Source: Natronococcus sp. A-GB7
Lineage (GTDB): Archaea; Halobacteriota; Halobacteria; Halobacteriales; Natrialbaceae
Reading direction: 5' to 3'
Assembly (NCBI RefSeq): GCF_029688865.1
Contig: NZ_JARUKV010000029.1
Location: 1-62,128 of the forward strand
Length of the DNA: 62,128 nt
Position numbers and translations under genes: made by a program
Notes under the pieces: generated by a model
Databases searched by the model: none
Told to the model about the DNA's origin: nothing
The model's input: only the letters and a program-made list of their open reading frames with translations
Part shown: piece after piece, positions 25,523 through 34,908 of the stretch
Layout: each line of letters opens with the position of its first letter
How positions within the stretch are numbered: position 1 is the first letter of the stretch

Positions 25523-26212
25523 ATGCCACCACACACTACGAACGAACGACGCCGAGCAGGCGACGACGAGCCGCCGAGGATGACGATCGCCGACATCCAG
25601 GCGGCGTACGCGGAGTACGCCGACCTGGCGGCCCGGTTCGACTGGCTGAATCGACTGTTCACCGGGCGGCACCGCCGTCAGCAGTTCGGAGATCTCGAGG
25701 GACGCGTCCTCGAGGTCGCCTGCGGAACGGGGACGAACCTTCGGTATCTACCCGACTCGGTCGAGTACGTCGGGATCGACATCAGCGAGGCAATGCTAGC
25801 CCGGGCGTGGGAGACCCTCGACCGGGTCGACGTGGAGGGGCGACTCGAGCGGATGGACGCCCAGACGCTGTCGTTCGCCGACGACAGCTTCGATACCGTG
25901 GTCTCGTCGTTTTCGACGTGTACGTTCCCCGACCCCGTCGCAGCGCTAGACGAGATGGCGCGGGTCTGTCGTCCCGGCGGCCGGGTGAGGCTGCTCGAGC
26001 ACGGCCCCAGCGACGTCGACCTGATCGCGCGCTACCAGGAGTCCCGGGCGGACGCCCACTACGAGCGCAGCGGCTGTCGGCTCACGCAGGAACCCCTGGA
26101 GGTTCTCGAGCGATCCGCGCTGGTGCTCGAGGAACGGGAGACGGCGCAGTTCGGGCGGCTCACGATGATCACAGCCCGTCCGCCACGCGACAGCGAGGAG
26201 GTGGATCGATGA
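25523..26212 (+). CDS. Class I SAM-dependent methyltransferase, UbiE-like
   Basis: 229 aa from ATG 25523. Motif I is RVLEVACGTGTNLRYLP; motif II is YVGIDISEAML; then DSFDTVVSSFSTCTFPDPVA and VCRPGGRVRLLEHG. A helix with FDWLNRLFTGRHRRQ at residues 35-55 resembles the substrate-binding lid of UbiE/Coq5-like small-molecule methyltransferases. Its stop codon overlaps the ATG of the downstream membrane-protein gene, so the two are probably co-translated. Substrate unknown. Confidence 0.88.
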   Translation: MPPHTTNERRRAGDDEPPRMTIADIQAAYAEYADLAARFDWLNRLFTGRHRRQQFGDLEGRVLEVACGTGTNLRYLPDSVEYVGIDISEAMLARAWETLDRVDVEGRLERMDAQTLSFADDSFDTVVSSFSTCTFPDPVAALDEMARVCRPGGRVRLLEHGPSDVDLIARYQESRADAHYERSGCRLTQEPLEVLERSALVLEERETAQFGRLTMITARPPRDSEEVDR

Positions 26213-26865
26213 GCGTCCGATCGGCGCGGGGCGAGGGGATCGCGGGTCTGCTCGGTCGATGGCTCCTCCTCGCGGGGACCCCGGCAGCGCTGGGTGCGGT
26301 CCTGTGGGCACACCCCCACGGCGGCGCCTACGAGACGGTCGCGACGGCCGCCGACGCGTGGCTGGCCGTCCACCTGCTCCTGTTGCCGCTGTTCGCGCTG
26401 CTCGGCGCCGTCGTGTACGTGCTACTGGCGGGGTTCTCGGGACGGACGGCGACGATCGGACGGTTCGGGGTCGCCGTCTACGTCGTGTTCTACACCGCCT
26501 TCGAGGCGATCGCCGGGATCGCCACCGGGCTGGTGGTTCGCGGAACGGGATCGCTCTCCGGAACCGAACAGGCCGGTGCCGTCGCGGCCTACGACGCGAT
26601 CGTCACCAGCCCGGTCGTGGGCGTGCTGGCGCTGCTCGGCGTCGCCGGGATGCTCGTCGCGGTCGCAGCGCTGGCCCTCGAGCTTCGACGAGCCGGCGCA
26701 CCGATACTCCCCGTCGCGTCGCTGGCGGGCGTTCCGATCGCAATCGTCGGCCACGGCGGTACGCCGATCGACGCGGTCGGCATGGGAGTGTTTCTGATCG
26801 GCGTCGTCTGGCTCGAGTTCGGCTGGCGCCGACGCGTCGACTACCGCGAGGAAGTACCTGCCTGA
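26209..26865 (+). CDS. Six-helix membrane protein, coupled to methyltransferase
   Basis: 218 aa with about six hydrophobic helices (e.g. AVHLLLLPLFALLGAVVYVL; PVVGVLALLGVAGMLVAVAA). No recognised catalytic motif; scattered His residues (HPHGGAY, VHLLLL, GHGGTP) in the helices could bind heme or metal, but this is speculation. ATGA overlap with the methyltransferase suggests a shared function, perhaps in lipid or quinone modification. Family not recognised. Confidence 0.7.
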   Translation: MSVRSARGEGIAGLLGRWLLLAGTPAALGAVLWAHPHGGAYETVATAADAWLAVHLLLLPLFALLGAVVYVLLAGFSGRTATIGRFGVAVYVVFYTAFEAIAGIATGLVVRGTGSLSGTEQAGAVAAYDAIVTSPVVGVLALLGVAGMLVAVAALALELRRAGAPILPVASLAGVPIAIVGHGGTPIDAVGMGVFLIGVVWLEFGWRRRVDYREEVPA

Positions 26866-27244
26866 GCTACGGTCGTACCGGTTACCCCGTCCGATCGCCG
26901 TCCTCGTCGGCTCGGTCGAACGAAACAGTGCTCGAGTCGATCAAGGAACTTATGCCGACTGAACGATAACTATTAATAGGGACCGAGAGTCATCGCGCGG
27001 GAACGCGACGGTTTTTGACACACCCCGTCGTGTGCCACCGCGCGTCGAGGTTCCCTCGGTCCCACCTATTTCAGGCGGGGCGTTGAAACTATCGTCTGCA
27101 CTCACTCCCTGAGAGGTCCGCCCGCGATCGGAAGCTAGCCGGAGTCCGACTCCGATCGCCGGCTCGACGACCGGCGTGACGACCGAACGGACCGTGTTCG
27201 CACCGCACAAAGCACTTGTACTCCGACTCGAGTGGCTGCGTACA
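26866..27244. other. Intergenic, no gene seen
   Basis: No supportable gene in 379 bases. Two GC-rich inverted repeats are visible (GACACACCCCGTCGTGTGCC near 27017 and CGGAGTCCGACTCCG near 27140). Either may form RNA hairpins; neither has the T-run of a clear terminator. Confidence 0.4.
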
Positions 27245-27769
27245 ATGACGTTCGATCGCTCCGGAACGAGGACTCCCGCGACGCCTTCCGTGAGCCGCCG
27301 TCGGTATCTCGCCGTCGGAGCTACCGTCGGGGCTACCGCCGTCGCCGGCTGTTCGTCTGCCGTGGACTTCCTTGCAGGGATGGCCCTCGAGGACGTCAAC
27401 GTGTTGAACGGCGGGGAGCAGGACCTCACCGGGTCGGTCGAGGTGGCAGGACCCGACGGCTCGCTCGTCCTCGAGGATCGGTTCGCTCTCGCTCCGGACG
27501 ACGACGACACCGAGGACGCCCAGGCCACGTACGACGGCGTGTTGACCGACTCGGGCGAGTACACAGTGACGCTCGAACTCGATAACGGGGACGAGGACGC
27601 ACTCGACGACCAGGTGATCGAGAACTCCGTCGAGGTCGCCGAGCCGGACGAGGAACACGTGATCGTGTTTTTCGGGCCCGCCGAGACGGACGACGCCGTC
27701 GCGATGACGGTAATCGAGGAGTTGAGCGATCTCGAGGAGCGCGGCGAGTTCGACGACGTCGACTTCTGA
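27245..27769 (+). CDS. Tat lipoprotein, hypothetical
   Basis: 174 aa from ATG 27245. Tat motif SRRRYLAVGATVGATAVAGC gives lipid anchoring. The mature part begins SSAVDFLAGMALEDVNVLN and contains a beta-sandwich-like stretch (LTGSVEVAGPDGSLVLEDRF; SGEYTVTLEL) resembling Ig-like or CARDB-type domains, ending in an acidic helix. No enzyme motif. Stands alone. Function unknown. Confidence 0.78.
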   Translation: MTFDRSGTRTPATPSVSRRRYLAVGATVGATAVAGCSSAVDFLAGMALEDVNVLNGGEQDLTGSVEVAGPDGSLVLEDRFALAPDDDDTEDAQATYDGVLTDSGEYTVTLELDNGDEDALDDQVIENSVEVAEPDEEHVIVFFGPAETDDAVAMTVIEELSDLEERGEFDDVDF

Positions 27770-27889
27770 GCCACGTTCGTAGCGATCGACCTCGATCGTC
27801 GAACAGCCGTCTCTCGAGCGATCTCGAGTGCCCGATTCGCTCGGTCGGCGAACGGAGTCGTCGACGCCGAAACGGTGCCGGGCGAGCGC

Positions 27890-29056
27890 TCAGAGCAATC
27901 GGTCGGCGATGATGCGCTTTTGAATCTCGTTCGTTCCCTCGAAGATCTTCGTGAGGCGGGCGTCCCGCCAGTATCGCTCCGCGTCGAACGCCGTCGTGTA
28001 GCCGTAGCCGCCGTGTACCTGGATCCCGTCGCTGGTGACCTCCTCGGCGACCTCGGTGGCGAACAGCTTCGCCATCGCGGCCTGGGCGTCGGCGCGCTCG
28101 CCCTGATCGACCGCTTCCGCAACGAGCAGCGTCAGCGCCCTCGCCGCCTCGGTTCGGGTCGCCATCTCCGCGAGCTTGAATCGGAGCGCCTGGAACTCCG
28201 CGATCGGCTGGTCGAACTGCTCGCGCTCCTTGGCGTACGAGACCGCGTCCTCGAGGGCGCCGCGAGCGAGGCCGACGGCCCGCGCGGCGGTGTGGACGCG
28301 GCCCTCCTCGAAGAACTCCATGATCTGGTAAAAGCCCTGGCCCTCCTCGCGGCCGACGAGCTTGTCCTCGCCGACTCGCACGTCGTCGAAGTTCACGGTC
28401 CACGTGTCCCAGCCGTGGTAGCCGATCTTGTCGATCGGCTGCCCGCTCAACCCGTCCCGATCGAAGGTTCCGGCGGGTTTCTCGACGATGAACCCGGAGA
28501 TTCCGGCGTGTGCCGGATCGGCGTCGGGATCGGTGACGGCGTACGTCAGGATGAAGTCGGAGCCTTTCGCGAACGTGGTCCACATCTTCTGGCCGTTCAG
28601 GACGTACTCGTCGCCGTCTTTCTCGGCGCGGGTGCGCATGTTCGCGACGTCGGAGCCGGCCTCCGCTTCGGAGATCGCGATGCTCTTGAGCAGGTCGCCG
28701 CGAGCCATCTTCGGGAGGCACTGCTCCTTCTGGGCCTCGGTCGCACCGGCGAGGCTCTGCCCGCGGGCGATGATGCTCCCGACGCTGAGCCAGCCGCGGG
28801 ACAGCTCCTCCGCGAGAACGGCGTAGGCCTTCAGATCCAGCCCGAGCCCGTCGTACTCCTCGTCGATGAGGATTCCGAAAAATCCCATCTCACCGAGCTG
28901 GCGGACGAGGTCGTCGGACATGTGCTCGCCGTCGGAGTCCCGTTCGCGCGCCTCGGGTCGAACCTCGTTTTCGACGAAGGTTCGGGTCTCGTCCCGGAGC
29001 ATCCGGTGTTCGGTGTCGAGCACGCCGTCGGCGATGTTGGTCTCGAACGCGTTCAC
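27890..29056 (-). CDS. Acyl-CoA dehydrogenase
   Basis: 388 aa, normal family length. Seen in order: N-terminal helical domain, middle FAD-contact motifs SIAISEAEAGSDVANMRT and YVLNGQKMWTTFAKGSDF, then the C-terminal domain with YAKEREQFDQPIAEFQ, VHGGYGYT and KIFEGTNEIQKRIIADRLL. The Glu in FEGTNE is the catalytic base position of short/medium-chain enzymes. It oxidises an acyl-CoA to the 2,3-enoyl-CoA with FAD, passing electrons to ETF. Chain length not predictable. No beta-oxidation neighbours are present. Confidence 0.96.
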   Translation of the reverse strand: MNAFETNIADGVLDTEHRMLRDETRTFVENEVRPEARERDSDGEHMSDDLVRQLGEMGFFGILIDEEYDGLGLDLKAYAVLAEELSRGWLSVGSIIARGQSLAGATEAQKEQCLPKMARGDLLKSIAISEAEAGSDVANMRTRAEKDGDEYVLNGQKMWTTFAKGSDFILTYAVTDPDADPAHAGISGFIVEKPAGTFDRDGLSGQPIDKIGYHGWDTWTVNFDDVRVGEDKLVGREEGQGFYQIMEFFEEGRVHTAARAVGLARGALEDAVSYAKEREQFDQPIAEFQALRFKLAEMATRTEAARALTLLVAEAVDQGERADAQAAMAKLFATEVAEEVTSDGIQVHGGYGYTTAFDAERYWRDARLTKIFEGTNEIQKRIIADRLL

Positions 29057-29147
29057 GCCCTCCCGTTGCAGGGGGGCGGATGTAGTTCTGTGCCCGCCAG
29101 TGTGGCGGGGTCACGACCGTTCCGGTACGGCGCTCGAGGGGCGGCTC

Positions 29148-29612
29148 TCAGCGAGGGTCGTCGTTCGCCTCCGCGCCGTCCTCGCCCGCCTCGAGTGGGG
29201 TCGTACACCAGTGACAGAACTCGAGCTCGGGGTCGAGTTCCTTTCCGCAGTGCGGACAGGAGGGGGCAGCGTCCTCGTCGGCGGACGGGACGGTCGCCTC
29301 GCCGCCGGCGGACGAGGCGGGCGACTCGCCACCGGTGGCTGGCCGTCGGGCGATCAGGTACGCGTCGACGACGCTGAGCGCGACGACGGCGTACATCGGC
29401 CACACGGCGAGCAGCGCGTCGGTCCCGAGGTCTCCGCCGGCGAGGGTCTCGAAGGCCGCCTGGTCGACGAGCAGGAACGTGACGAGAATCGACGCGGCGA
29501 GCCAGCCGACGGCTCGCCGCAGCCGCCAGAGGTAGAGGTGTCCCAGCCCGGTGACAAGTGCTGCGAGGAGCGCTGCGAGCCACGGTCGCTTCCGGGACGT
29601 CGACTGCGACAT
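29148..29612 (-). CDS. Membrane protein with C-terminal zinc ribbon (DUF7575-type)
   Basis: 154 aa. N-terminal half: TM2-like segment with GLGHLYLWRLRRAVGWLAA followed by two more helices. After a Ser/Ala/Gly/Glu linker, residues 115-135 are a zinc ribbon, SCPHCGKELDPELEFCHWC (two CxxC). This layout matches a halobacterial family. Role unknown; the ribbon may bind a partner on the cytoplasmic side. A relative without the ribbon lies at 34909-35286. It is on the strand opposite the next gene. Confidence 0.85.
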   Translation of the reverse strand: MSQSTSRKRPWLAALLAALVTGLGHLYLWRLRRAVGWLAASILVTFLLVDQAAFETLAGGDLGTDALLAVWPMYAVVALSVVDAYLIARRPATGGESPASSAGGEATVPSADEDAAPSCPHCGKELDPELEFCHWCTTPLEAGEDGAEANDDPR

Positions 29613-29877
29613 ATCCTGACTAGACGGTCAGTAAGGATAAGTGCTCTCCCTCGGATCGATTCCGCTCGACGGCGAGTCGAACCCGACGCCTCGCGTCCAT
29701 CACGGCTCCCGTTCGCAGTCCCGACGGGAAACGCTTCGACCGCGAGTGTGCAGTGACGGGTCGGCACGAAAACGGTTCGGGCGTGCCTTCCCGGGAGGAA
29801 ATCCCCCGCGAACGCTGTCGCCGTCGTCGTTTCTCCGGGCCGAAACCGACTCCCGCACTGGCCGCCAACGTCGTCTC

Positions 29878-30732
29878 ATGACTACCCAGGGGACGTTGCC
29901 GGCGACGACGCGGATGGGGCGGGTCTCGCTTCGGGTGAGCGATCTCGAGCGAGTCGCCCGGTTCTACGAGGACGTACTCGGACTCGAGGCCCGAGCGGTC
30001 GGCGACGATCGGGCGGTGCTCGCCGCGGGCGAGACCCCGCTCGTCGTGCTCCAGAGGGAGTCGGAGGCGCGGCCCCGCGAAAACGACGAGACGGGGTTGT
30101 TCCACACGGCGTTGCTCGTCCCGTCACGGGCGGCACTTGGCGACGCCCTCGAGCGGATCGAACGGCGCTGGCGGCTCGAGGGGACGGCCGACCACGTCGT
30201 CAGCGAGGCGCTGTACCTCTCGGATCCGGAGGGCAACGGGATCGAGATCTACCGCGATCGACCGCGCGAGGAGTGGCCCGTCGCCGACGACGGCACGGTC
30301 GCCATCGGCACGGAACCGCTCGACGTCGAGGGCGTTCGGAGCGCGGGACGGGGCCGGGACGGGGTTCCGGGCGGGACGACCGTCGGGCACGTCCACCTCG
30401 AGGTGTCGTCGCTGTCTCTCGCTCGAGCGTTTTACGTGGATACCGTCGGATTCGGGCTCAAACACCGGGTCGACGGTGCGCTGTTCGTCGCCGCCGGCGG
30501 CTACCACCACCACCTGGGGCTGAACGTCTGGCGGCGTCGGTCGGCACCGCCGAAGGGACGCGGGCTCGAGCGCGTCGAGTTCGTCGTTCCCGACGAGGAC
30601 GGGCTCGCCGCGCTTCGAACGCGGCTCGAGGAAGCCGGGCACGCGACCTCGAGCGTGCGGGACGGCGACGGGTTCGAGACGACGGACCCCGACGGGATCG
30701 GGCTTCGGTTCCGTCGAGACGACCCCAACTGA
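29878..30732 (+). CDS. VOC-superfamily protein, two-module glyoxalase/dioxygenase fold
   Basis: 284 aa from ATG 29878. Two VOC modules: residues 10-115 (GRVSLRVSDLERVARFYEDV; YLSDPEGNGIEIYRDRP) and 165-280 (GHVHLEVSSLSLARAFYVDT; GGYHHHLGLNVW; DPDGIGLRFRR). The metal ligands His in VHLEVS, His in YHHH and a Glu/Asp late in the module are at plausible positions. Similar proteins are annotated catechol-2,3-dioxygenase-like (CatE). The first module has Ser where the first His would be, so only the second may bind metal. Substrate unknown. Confidence 0.85.
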   Translation: MTTQGTLPATTRMGRVSLRVSDLERVARFYEDVLGLEARAVGDDRAVLAAGETPLVVLQRESEARPRENDETGLFHTALLVPSRAALGDALERIERRWRLEGTADHVVSEALYLSDPEGNGIEIYRDRPREEWPVADDGTVAIGTEPLDVEGVRSAGRGRDGVPGGTTVGHVHLEVSSLSLARAFYVDTVGFGLKHRVDGALFVAAGGYHHHLGLNVWRRRSAPPKGRGLERVEFVVPDEDGLAALRTRLEEAGHATSSVRDGDGFETTDPDGIGLRFRRDDPN

Positions 30733-30956
30733 GCGGACCGTGTGAACCGCGAGTACCCGTCGCGGCGGAACGGTACGGCGCCGAAGCCGAGAGGGTCGCT
30801 CACGCGAGGGCGCGTATTGCCGTCCCCGTCGATCGATGCCGCGCTCGTTCGTCGGAACCGTGAACTCATCAGGAACGCAGACTCTCCGGTGTCGACCAGT
30901 AGATGGCTATTACCGAGAGTTTTATCACTCGCCGAATCGACAGCCTATCAATAAGA

Positions 30957-32123
30957 ATGCGAGGCGAGCAAGCGAACGATGTGCTACACGCGTTGCGCGA
31001 CGGACGGCGCCGGGCCGTCCTGGGACTCCTCCGGAACCGAACCGAGCCGATCTCCGACGAGGAGGTAGCCATCCATCTCGCCGCCGCGGACGCGGAGAAG
31101 CGACTGCTCGACGTCACCGAGGGAGAGCTGGCGGAGTGGCGCGTCTCCCTCCAGCAGACGCACCTTCCGGTACTCGAGGAGGCGGGACTGATCGACTGGG
31201 ACGGGGAGACGAACGCCGTCGCGATCTCGACTCACCCGGCACTGCAGAACCCGACGCTCGAGCGCATCGTCGAAACGGACAGGGTCGACTGGGACGAGGT
31301 CCTCGAGGCACTCGTTCACCGCCGGCGACGCATCGTCCTGTCGGTACTCGCGGACTACGACACGGCGCTGTCCCGGGTCGCCCTCGCTCGCGCGGTCGTC
31401 GAACGGGAACCCGAGACCGAGACGGTCGAGACCGTCGACGCCGATCCGGTCGAGGACTGCTGTGCGGCCCTCCATCACGTCCACCTTCCGAAGCTCGCGG
31501 CGGTCGGCCTCGCCTCGTACGACGCTCGAAGCGGCGCCGTCAGCTACTGCGGTCACCCCCTCATCGAGGACGCCGAGTGGTTCGATCTGCATCTCCCCGA
31601 GACGCCGCGAGCGATCCTCTCGGTCGCCGAACCCTCACAGGATATCTGGCGACTCGACGGGCGCGCGAACGTGATCGAGCACTGCCGTGCGCTCTGTGAG
31701 TACGCCGACGACGAGCTGTTCCTGCTGTACACCGACGAGGATCTCATCGAGGCGGCCTGTCTCCAGTGTCTGCAGGACGCGGTCGACCGCGGCGTCGACG
31801 TCTACGTCGGCACGCAGACCCAGGCGATCCGGGACCGGGTTCGCGAACAGGTGCCCGGCGTCACGCTGTGGGAACCTCAGCGCGACTGGATGAACATGTC
31901 GCCCGAGCGCGAGAAGGTCGGCCGGCTGCTCTTCGCCGACCGGGAGGCGATCATGCTCGGCACGCTCAGCAAACGCAACGATCACGGGATTCAAAACGAG
32001 ACCGCGATCACGGGCGCCGGCGAGGACAACGCCCTCGTCATGCTGGTTCGTGAACTGCTGGGCTCGCGCCTGGATCATCTCGACGAACAGAGTGCGGACT
32101 TCCTCGAGGAGATTCCCTTCTGA
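30957..32123 (+). CDS. DUF7344 winged-helix regulator with two HTH modules and TrmB-like C-terminus
   Basis: 388 aa from ATG 30957 (an ATG at 30903 would place a TATA-like stretch inside the gene). Two halobacterial winged-helix domains of the DUF7344 type: residues 5-95 (DVLHALRDGRRRAVLGLLRN ... HLPVLEEAGLIDWD) and 115-210 (VLEALVHRRRRIVLSVLADY ... HLPKLAAVGLASYD). The C-terminal part (DDELFLLYTDEDLIEAACLQ; DVYVGTQTQAIRDRV) resembles the phospholipase-D-like effector region of TrmB-type regulators. It is followed, with a one-base TGATG overlap, by a HalOD1 gene, so the two are co-translated. Target unknown. Confidence 0.85.
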   Translation: MRGEQANDVLHALRDGRRRAVLGLLRNRTEPISDEEVAIHLAAADAEKRLLDVTEGELAEWRVSLQQTHLPVLEEAGLIDWDGETNAVAISTHPALQNPTLERIVETDRVDWDEVLEALVHRRRRIVLSVLADYDTALSRVALARAVVEREPETETVETVDADPVEDCCAALHHVHLPKLAAVGLASYDARSGAVSYCGHPLIEDAEWFDLHLPETPRAILSVAEPSQDIWRLDGRANVIEHCRALCEYADDELFLLYTDEDLIEAACLQCLQDAVDRGVDVYVGTQTQAIRDRVREQVPGVTLWEPQRDWMNMSPEREKVGRLLFADREAIMLGTLSKRNDHGIQNETAITGAGEDNALVMLVRELLGSRLDHLDEQSADFLEEIPF

Positions 32124-32422
32124 TGAGCGACGCCGATCGGTCCCCCTCGACGACGACACACGAGTATCAGTTGGCCCCCGGCGAATCCCCGAGCCGCGGC
32201 GTCTGGACGGTCGTCGCCGTACTGGAGGACTGCCCCCCGCCGGAGCTCCCGTCGCTCGCGGAAACGATCGATCCGGAGGCGTTAGACGCCGCGTTCACCG
32301 ACAGGGCCGCGACCGACCACGTCTCCTTCGAGTACGCCGGCTACACGATTACGGTGACGAGCGACGCCGTTCGGATCCGCGCGCTCGAGTGCGACGGCGG
32401 CGACGAGTGTGACGCCGGGTGA
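32123..32422 (+). CDS. HalOD1 domain protein, coupled to DUF7344 regulator
   Basis: 99 aa. HalOD1 core: VWTVVAVLEDCPPPELPSLAETIDPEALDAAF and VSFEYAGYTITVTSDAVRI, with an acidic Cys-containing tail. Its start overlaps the stop of the upstream regulator, which suggests the two proteins act together. Third of four HalOD1 genes in the window. Confidence 0.85.
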   Translation: MSDADRSPSTTTHEYQLAPGESPSRGVWTVVAVLEDCPPPELPSLAETIDPEALDAAFTDRAATDHVSFEYAGYTITVTSDAVRIRALECDGGDECDAG

Positions 32423-32824
32423 CGCTCGGCGGATCGCGCTCGTTCGTCGGGACGGGGGGACTCGAGCGACGATGAGGTAGCTAGGGGACTGGTCGACGGC
32501 GTCGCCACGGGAGGTCCGCTCACAGCGTCGCGACTACTCGAGAACCGGCACTACAGGGTCGTCCGCTACCGGCACTGTTCGTCGGTCTCGGTTATCGTCA
32601 GCAGTTTCGAGGCGGAGCCCTCGGCCTCAAGTCGTGCGGGACCGAAGGTCCCGCTGACCATCCGAACGGGCCTGCGGCCCGTGAGGAGAGAGCGAGGGAC
32701 TTCCGACGCTGAGTCGGAAGCGCGACGCGAGTAGGCCGGGGAGGAAGCCGACACCACACAAACTACGAGACTGTAGTCGTCTGACTCCCGATCTATTAAG
32801 CACCACCGGAAACACATCTGAACT
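32423..32824. other. Intergenic left flank of TnpB element
   Basis: No supportable gene in 402 bases. The right half holds three short palindromes (separate entry). An AT-rich TATA-like TATTAAGC at about 32794 lies some 25-30 bases before the tnpB start. Confidence 0.45.
32635..32719. repeat. Three short palindromes upstream of tnpB
   Basis: 32635-32653: arms GCGGGACC/GGTCCCGC around loop GAA. 32665-32681: arms ACGGGCC/GGCCCGT around loop TGC. 32699-32719: arms CTTCCGAC/GTCGGAAG around loop GCTGA. They resemble the palindromes inside the two other transposon relics and could be part of the element's left end. Confidence 0.7.
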
Positions 32825-34082
32825 ATGGAGGTCAGGCGTACCGCGCCGGTCAAGCTCGTCGTGCCCGCCGAGTATCACGATGCCCTCCACAAAACCGCCG
32901 ACCACTTCCTCTACTGCGCGAACCAAGCCAGTAATTACTGCTGGGACAACACCAACTACGAGGACTGCATCACCTCAAATGTGAAAGCCAGAGACGCGCT
33001 GTACGACCGTCTCCGCGAGGAAACCGACCTCACCGCAAACCTCGTTCAAGAAGCCATCCGGCGTGCCGTTCACGCCGTCGATAGCGGTGTTGACCGCTGG
33101 AAGAAGGGCAAACGGACGAACAAACCAGAGTTCGCCTCATGGAGTATGGTGTACGACAAGCGCAGTGCCACCTTCTACCGCAACAAAATCTCACTCTCCA
33201 CGGTGAATGGACGCATCGAATGTGACTTTGAGCTGCCAGCAGGCAGTCCAACCCCATACGAAGAGTACGTCCTGTCCGACGACTACGAGTTCCGGACGAG
33301 CACACTCCAGTACGATCAAGCAACCGACGAGTTCTACTTCCACGTCACAACACGGAAGGTAGATGAAGCCGGTGAGGCTGTTGAAACCGAGGGCTCGGAC
33401 GATACCGAGCACAAAACCGTCCTTGGTATCGACCTCGGGGTCAACAGCCTTGCAGTCTCGTCAACAGCCACGTTCTGGAGCGGTGACGAGTACGACCACT
33501 GGATTCGAGAGTTCGAAAACCGACGTGCGGAGATGCAACAGCGCGGGACGCAAGCTGCGCACAACGCCGTGCTTCGACTCGGACGGCGGGAGCAAACGTG
33601 GCGGAAACAGTACACCCACACAGTCGCCAACGAAATCGTTGACGAAGCCGTCGACTACGACTGCGACGTAATCGTATTCGAGGATTTAACGGACATTCGG
33701 GAGCGACTCCCGCATGCTGAGTGGCATCACGTGTGGGCGTTCCGCCGACTCGTCGAGTACGTCGAATACAAAGCGCCAGAACGGGGGGGTGGCAGTCGAA
33801 CAGGTTGACCCCGACCATACGAGCCAGCGGTGTTCCCACACCGACTGTGGCTTCACCCACGAAGACAACCGCAACGGCGAGCAGTTCCGGTGTCTGAAGT
33901 GCGGGTACGAAATTAATGCAGACTACAACGGCGCAAAAAACGTCGGACTCCGGTATATGCGAAAGCGACAGCACAGCCTGCGTTCCTCGCCTACGTCGGG
34001 GAGCGCAGACGCACCAGTAGACGTGCGTGTGAATGGTGGGATGCTGAACGGCGACGGCTATCGGTCAACCGCCGAGAGTTGA
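32825..34082 (+). mobile_element. tnpB: IS200/IS605-type TnpB with one-base frameshift
   Basis: Two overlapping frames together encode a full TnpB of about 419 residues. Frame 1 (32825-33808) has the N-terminal guide-binding region, the first RuvC Asp in VLGIDLGVNSLAV and the RuvC Glu in [13 protein letters not shown]. Frame 2 continues with [20 protein letters not shown], the zinc finger (C-x4-C and CLKC) and the last RuvC Asp in NADYNGAKN. The shift is in a run of seven G at 33783-33789; with six G the frame reads KAPERGVAVEQ without interruption. TnpB is an RNA-guided nuclease associated with IS605-type elements. No TnpA gene is present. All catalytic residues survive, so the break is recent, programmed or a sequencing error. 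Confidence 0.88.
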
Positions 34083-34104
34083 TCGCCGGGAGTCCACATC
34101 AAAG

Positions 34105-34153
34105 CCCCTCCCTCAATGAGCGAATCCTTGGGGGTGAGCGAAGTAGGGAGGGG
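34105..34153. repeat. Right-end hairpin of the TnpB element
   Basis: Nine-base arms CCCCTCCCT and AGGGAGGGG enclose a 31-base loop, 23 bases after the tnpB stop. IS605-type elements end in such subterminal hairpins, and the TnpB guide RNA (omega RNA) normally overlaps this 3' region. The guide would therefore extend past about 34153. The exact border is not determinable here. Confidence 0.55.
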
Positions 34154-34495
34154 TGGCTTACCGGAAGAGGAAGCCGTACAGGCGCTCGAGCGTCCTCGCG
34201 AACGAGGTCGTCGGCGTTCCAGGGAGGTGAAGCGGGGGTTCGGCGGTGTCGACCGGCACGTCCGTCACGGCTTCTCGGGGTTCGGCGTCGTTCATACACT
34301 CGTTTGGGTCCGGGGCTATTTACATATTCGCAATAATAGTTGGTGGAAACCAAAACGAACGATCGTTATCGAGAACAAATATCAAGGTACTGCGTACCGA
34401 GGTCTCGAGCACCGATCGGTCTCACGGCCGGACGATATCGTTCGGTGCTGGCTCGAGGAGTGAGCCGCGAGAACGGTGTGGGACGACCGCGTGTC
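34154..34495. other. Intergenic after TnpB element
   Basis: No supportable gene in 342 bases. The centre is AT-rich (TATTTACATATTCGCAATAATAG at about 34317), which may contain a promoter of a displaced gene. Confidence 0.4.
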
Positions 34496-34792
34496 CTACT
34501 GCGGGTTGTACTCGAACTGCCGACCGGGGCCGTCGCCGGGATCCGAATCCGCCTCTTCCGTCGGAGTGATCGAGACGGCTCCCGTCCCGTCAACGGTGAC
34601 CGCGTAGTCGCCGTAGGCAAACGAGACGACGCCGGTGAAGTCGGTGCGCTCGTCCGGTCGCGGATGAACCAGGGACTCGAGGGCGTCGACGTCGATCACC
34701 GCGTGGAGGGGCGGATCCAGTGCGGCCGCATCGATACCCTCTCGGGCGGCGATCCGTCGTGCGATCTCGACGCCGAGTTCTGCGGGGACCAT
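34496..34792 (-). CDS. HalOD1 domain protein
   Basis: 98 aa from ATG 34792 (GTG 34804 is the alternative). HalOD1 core: GVEIARRIAAREGIDAAALD, LHAVIDVDALESLV and VSFAYGDYAVTVDGTGAVSI. Fourth HalOD1 gene of the window; the TnpB element lies between this and the copy at 32123. Confidence 0.85.
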   Translation of the reverse strand: MVPAELGVEIARRIAAREGIDAAALDPPLHAVIDVDALESLVHPRPDERTDFTGVVSFAYGDYAVTVDGTGAVSITPTEEADSDPGDGPGRQFEYNPQ

Positions 34793-34908
34793 ACCGGTTC
34801 CCACCCCGACCGAACACTTGAACCTCAGTCAGACACTCTCTCGGTGAGAACGGGAGGACCGACGGACGAGTTCGCGTGCTCGTCCGCGTCGGATCGCCCG
34901 CAATCGGG

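Noticed and set aside
30903-30956. Upstream ATG start for the DUF7344 regulator
   Set aside because: The extra 18 residues cover a TATA-like TTTATCA stretch and lack resemblance to the family N-terminus; ATG 30957 preferred.
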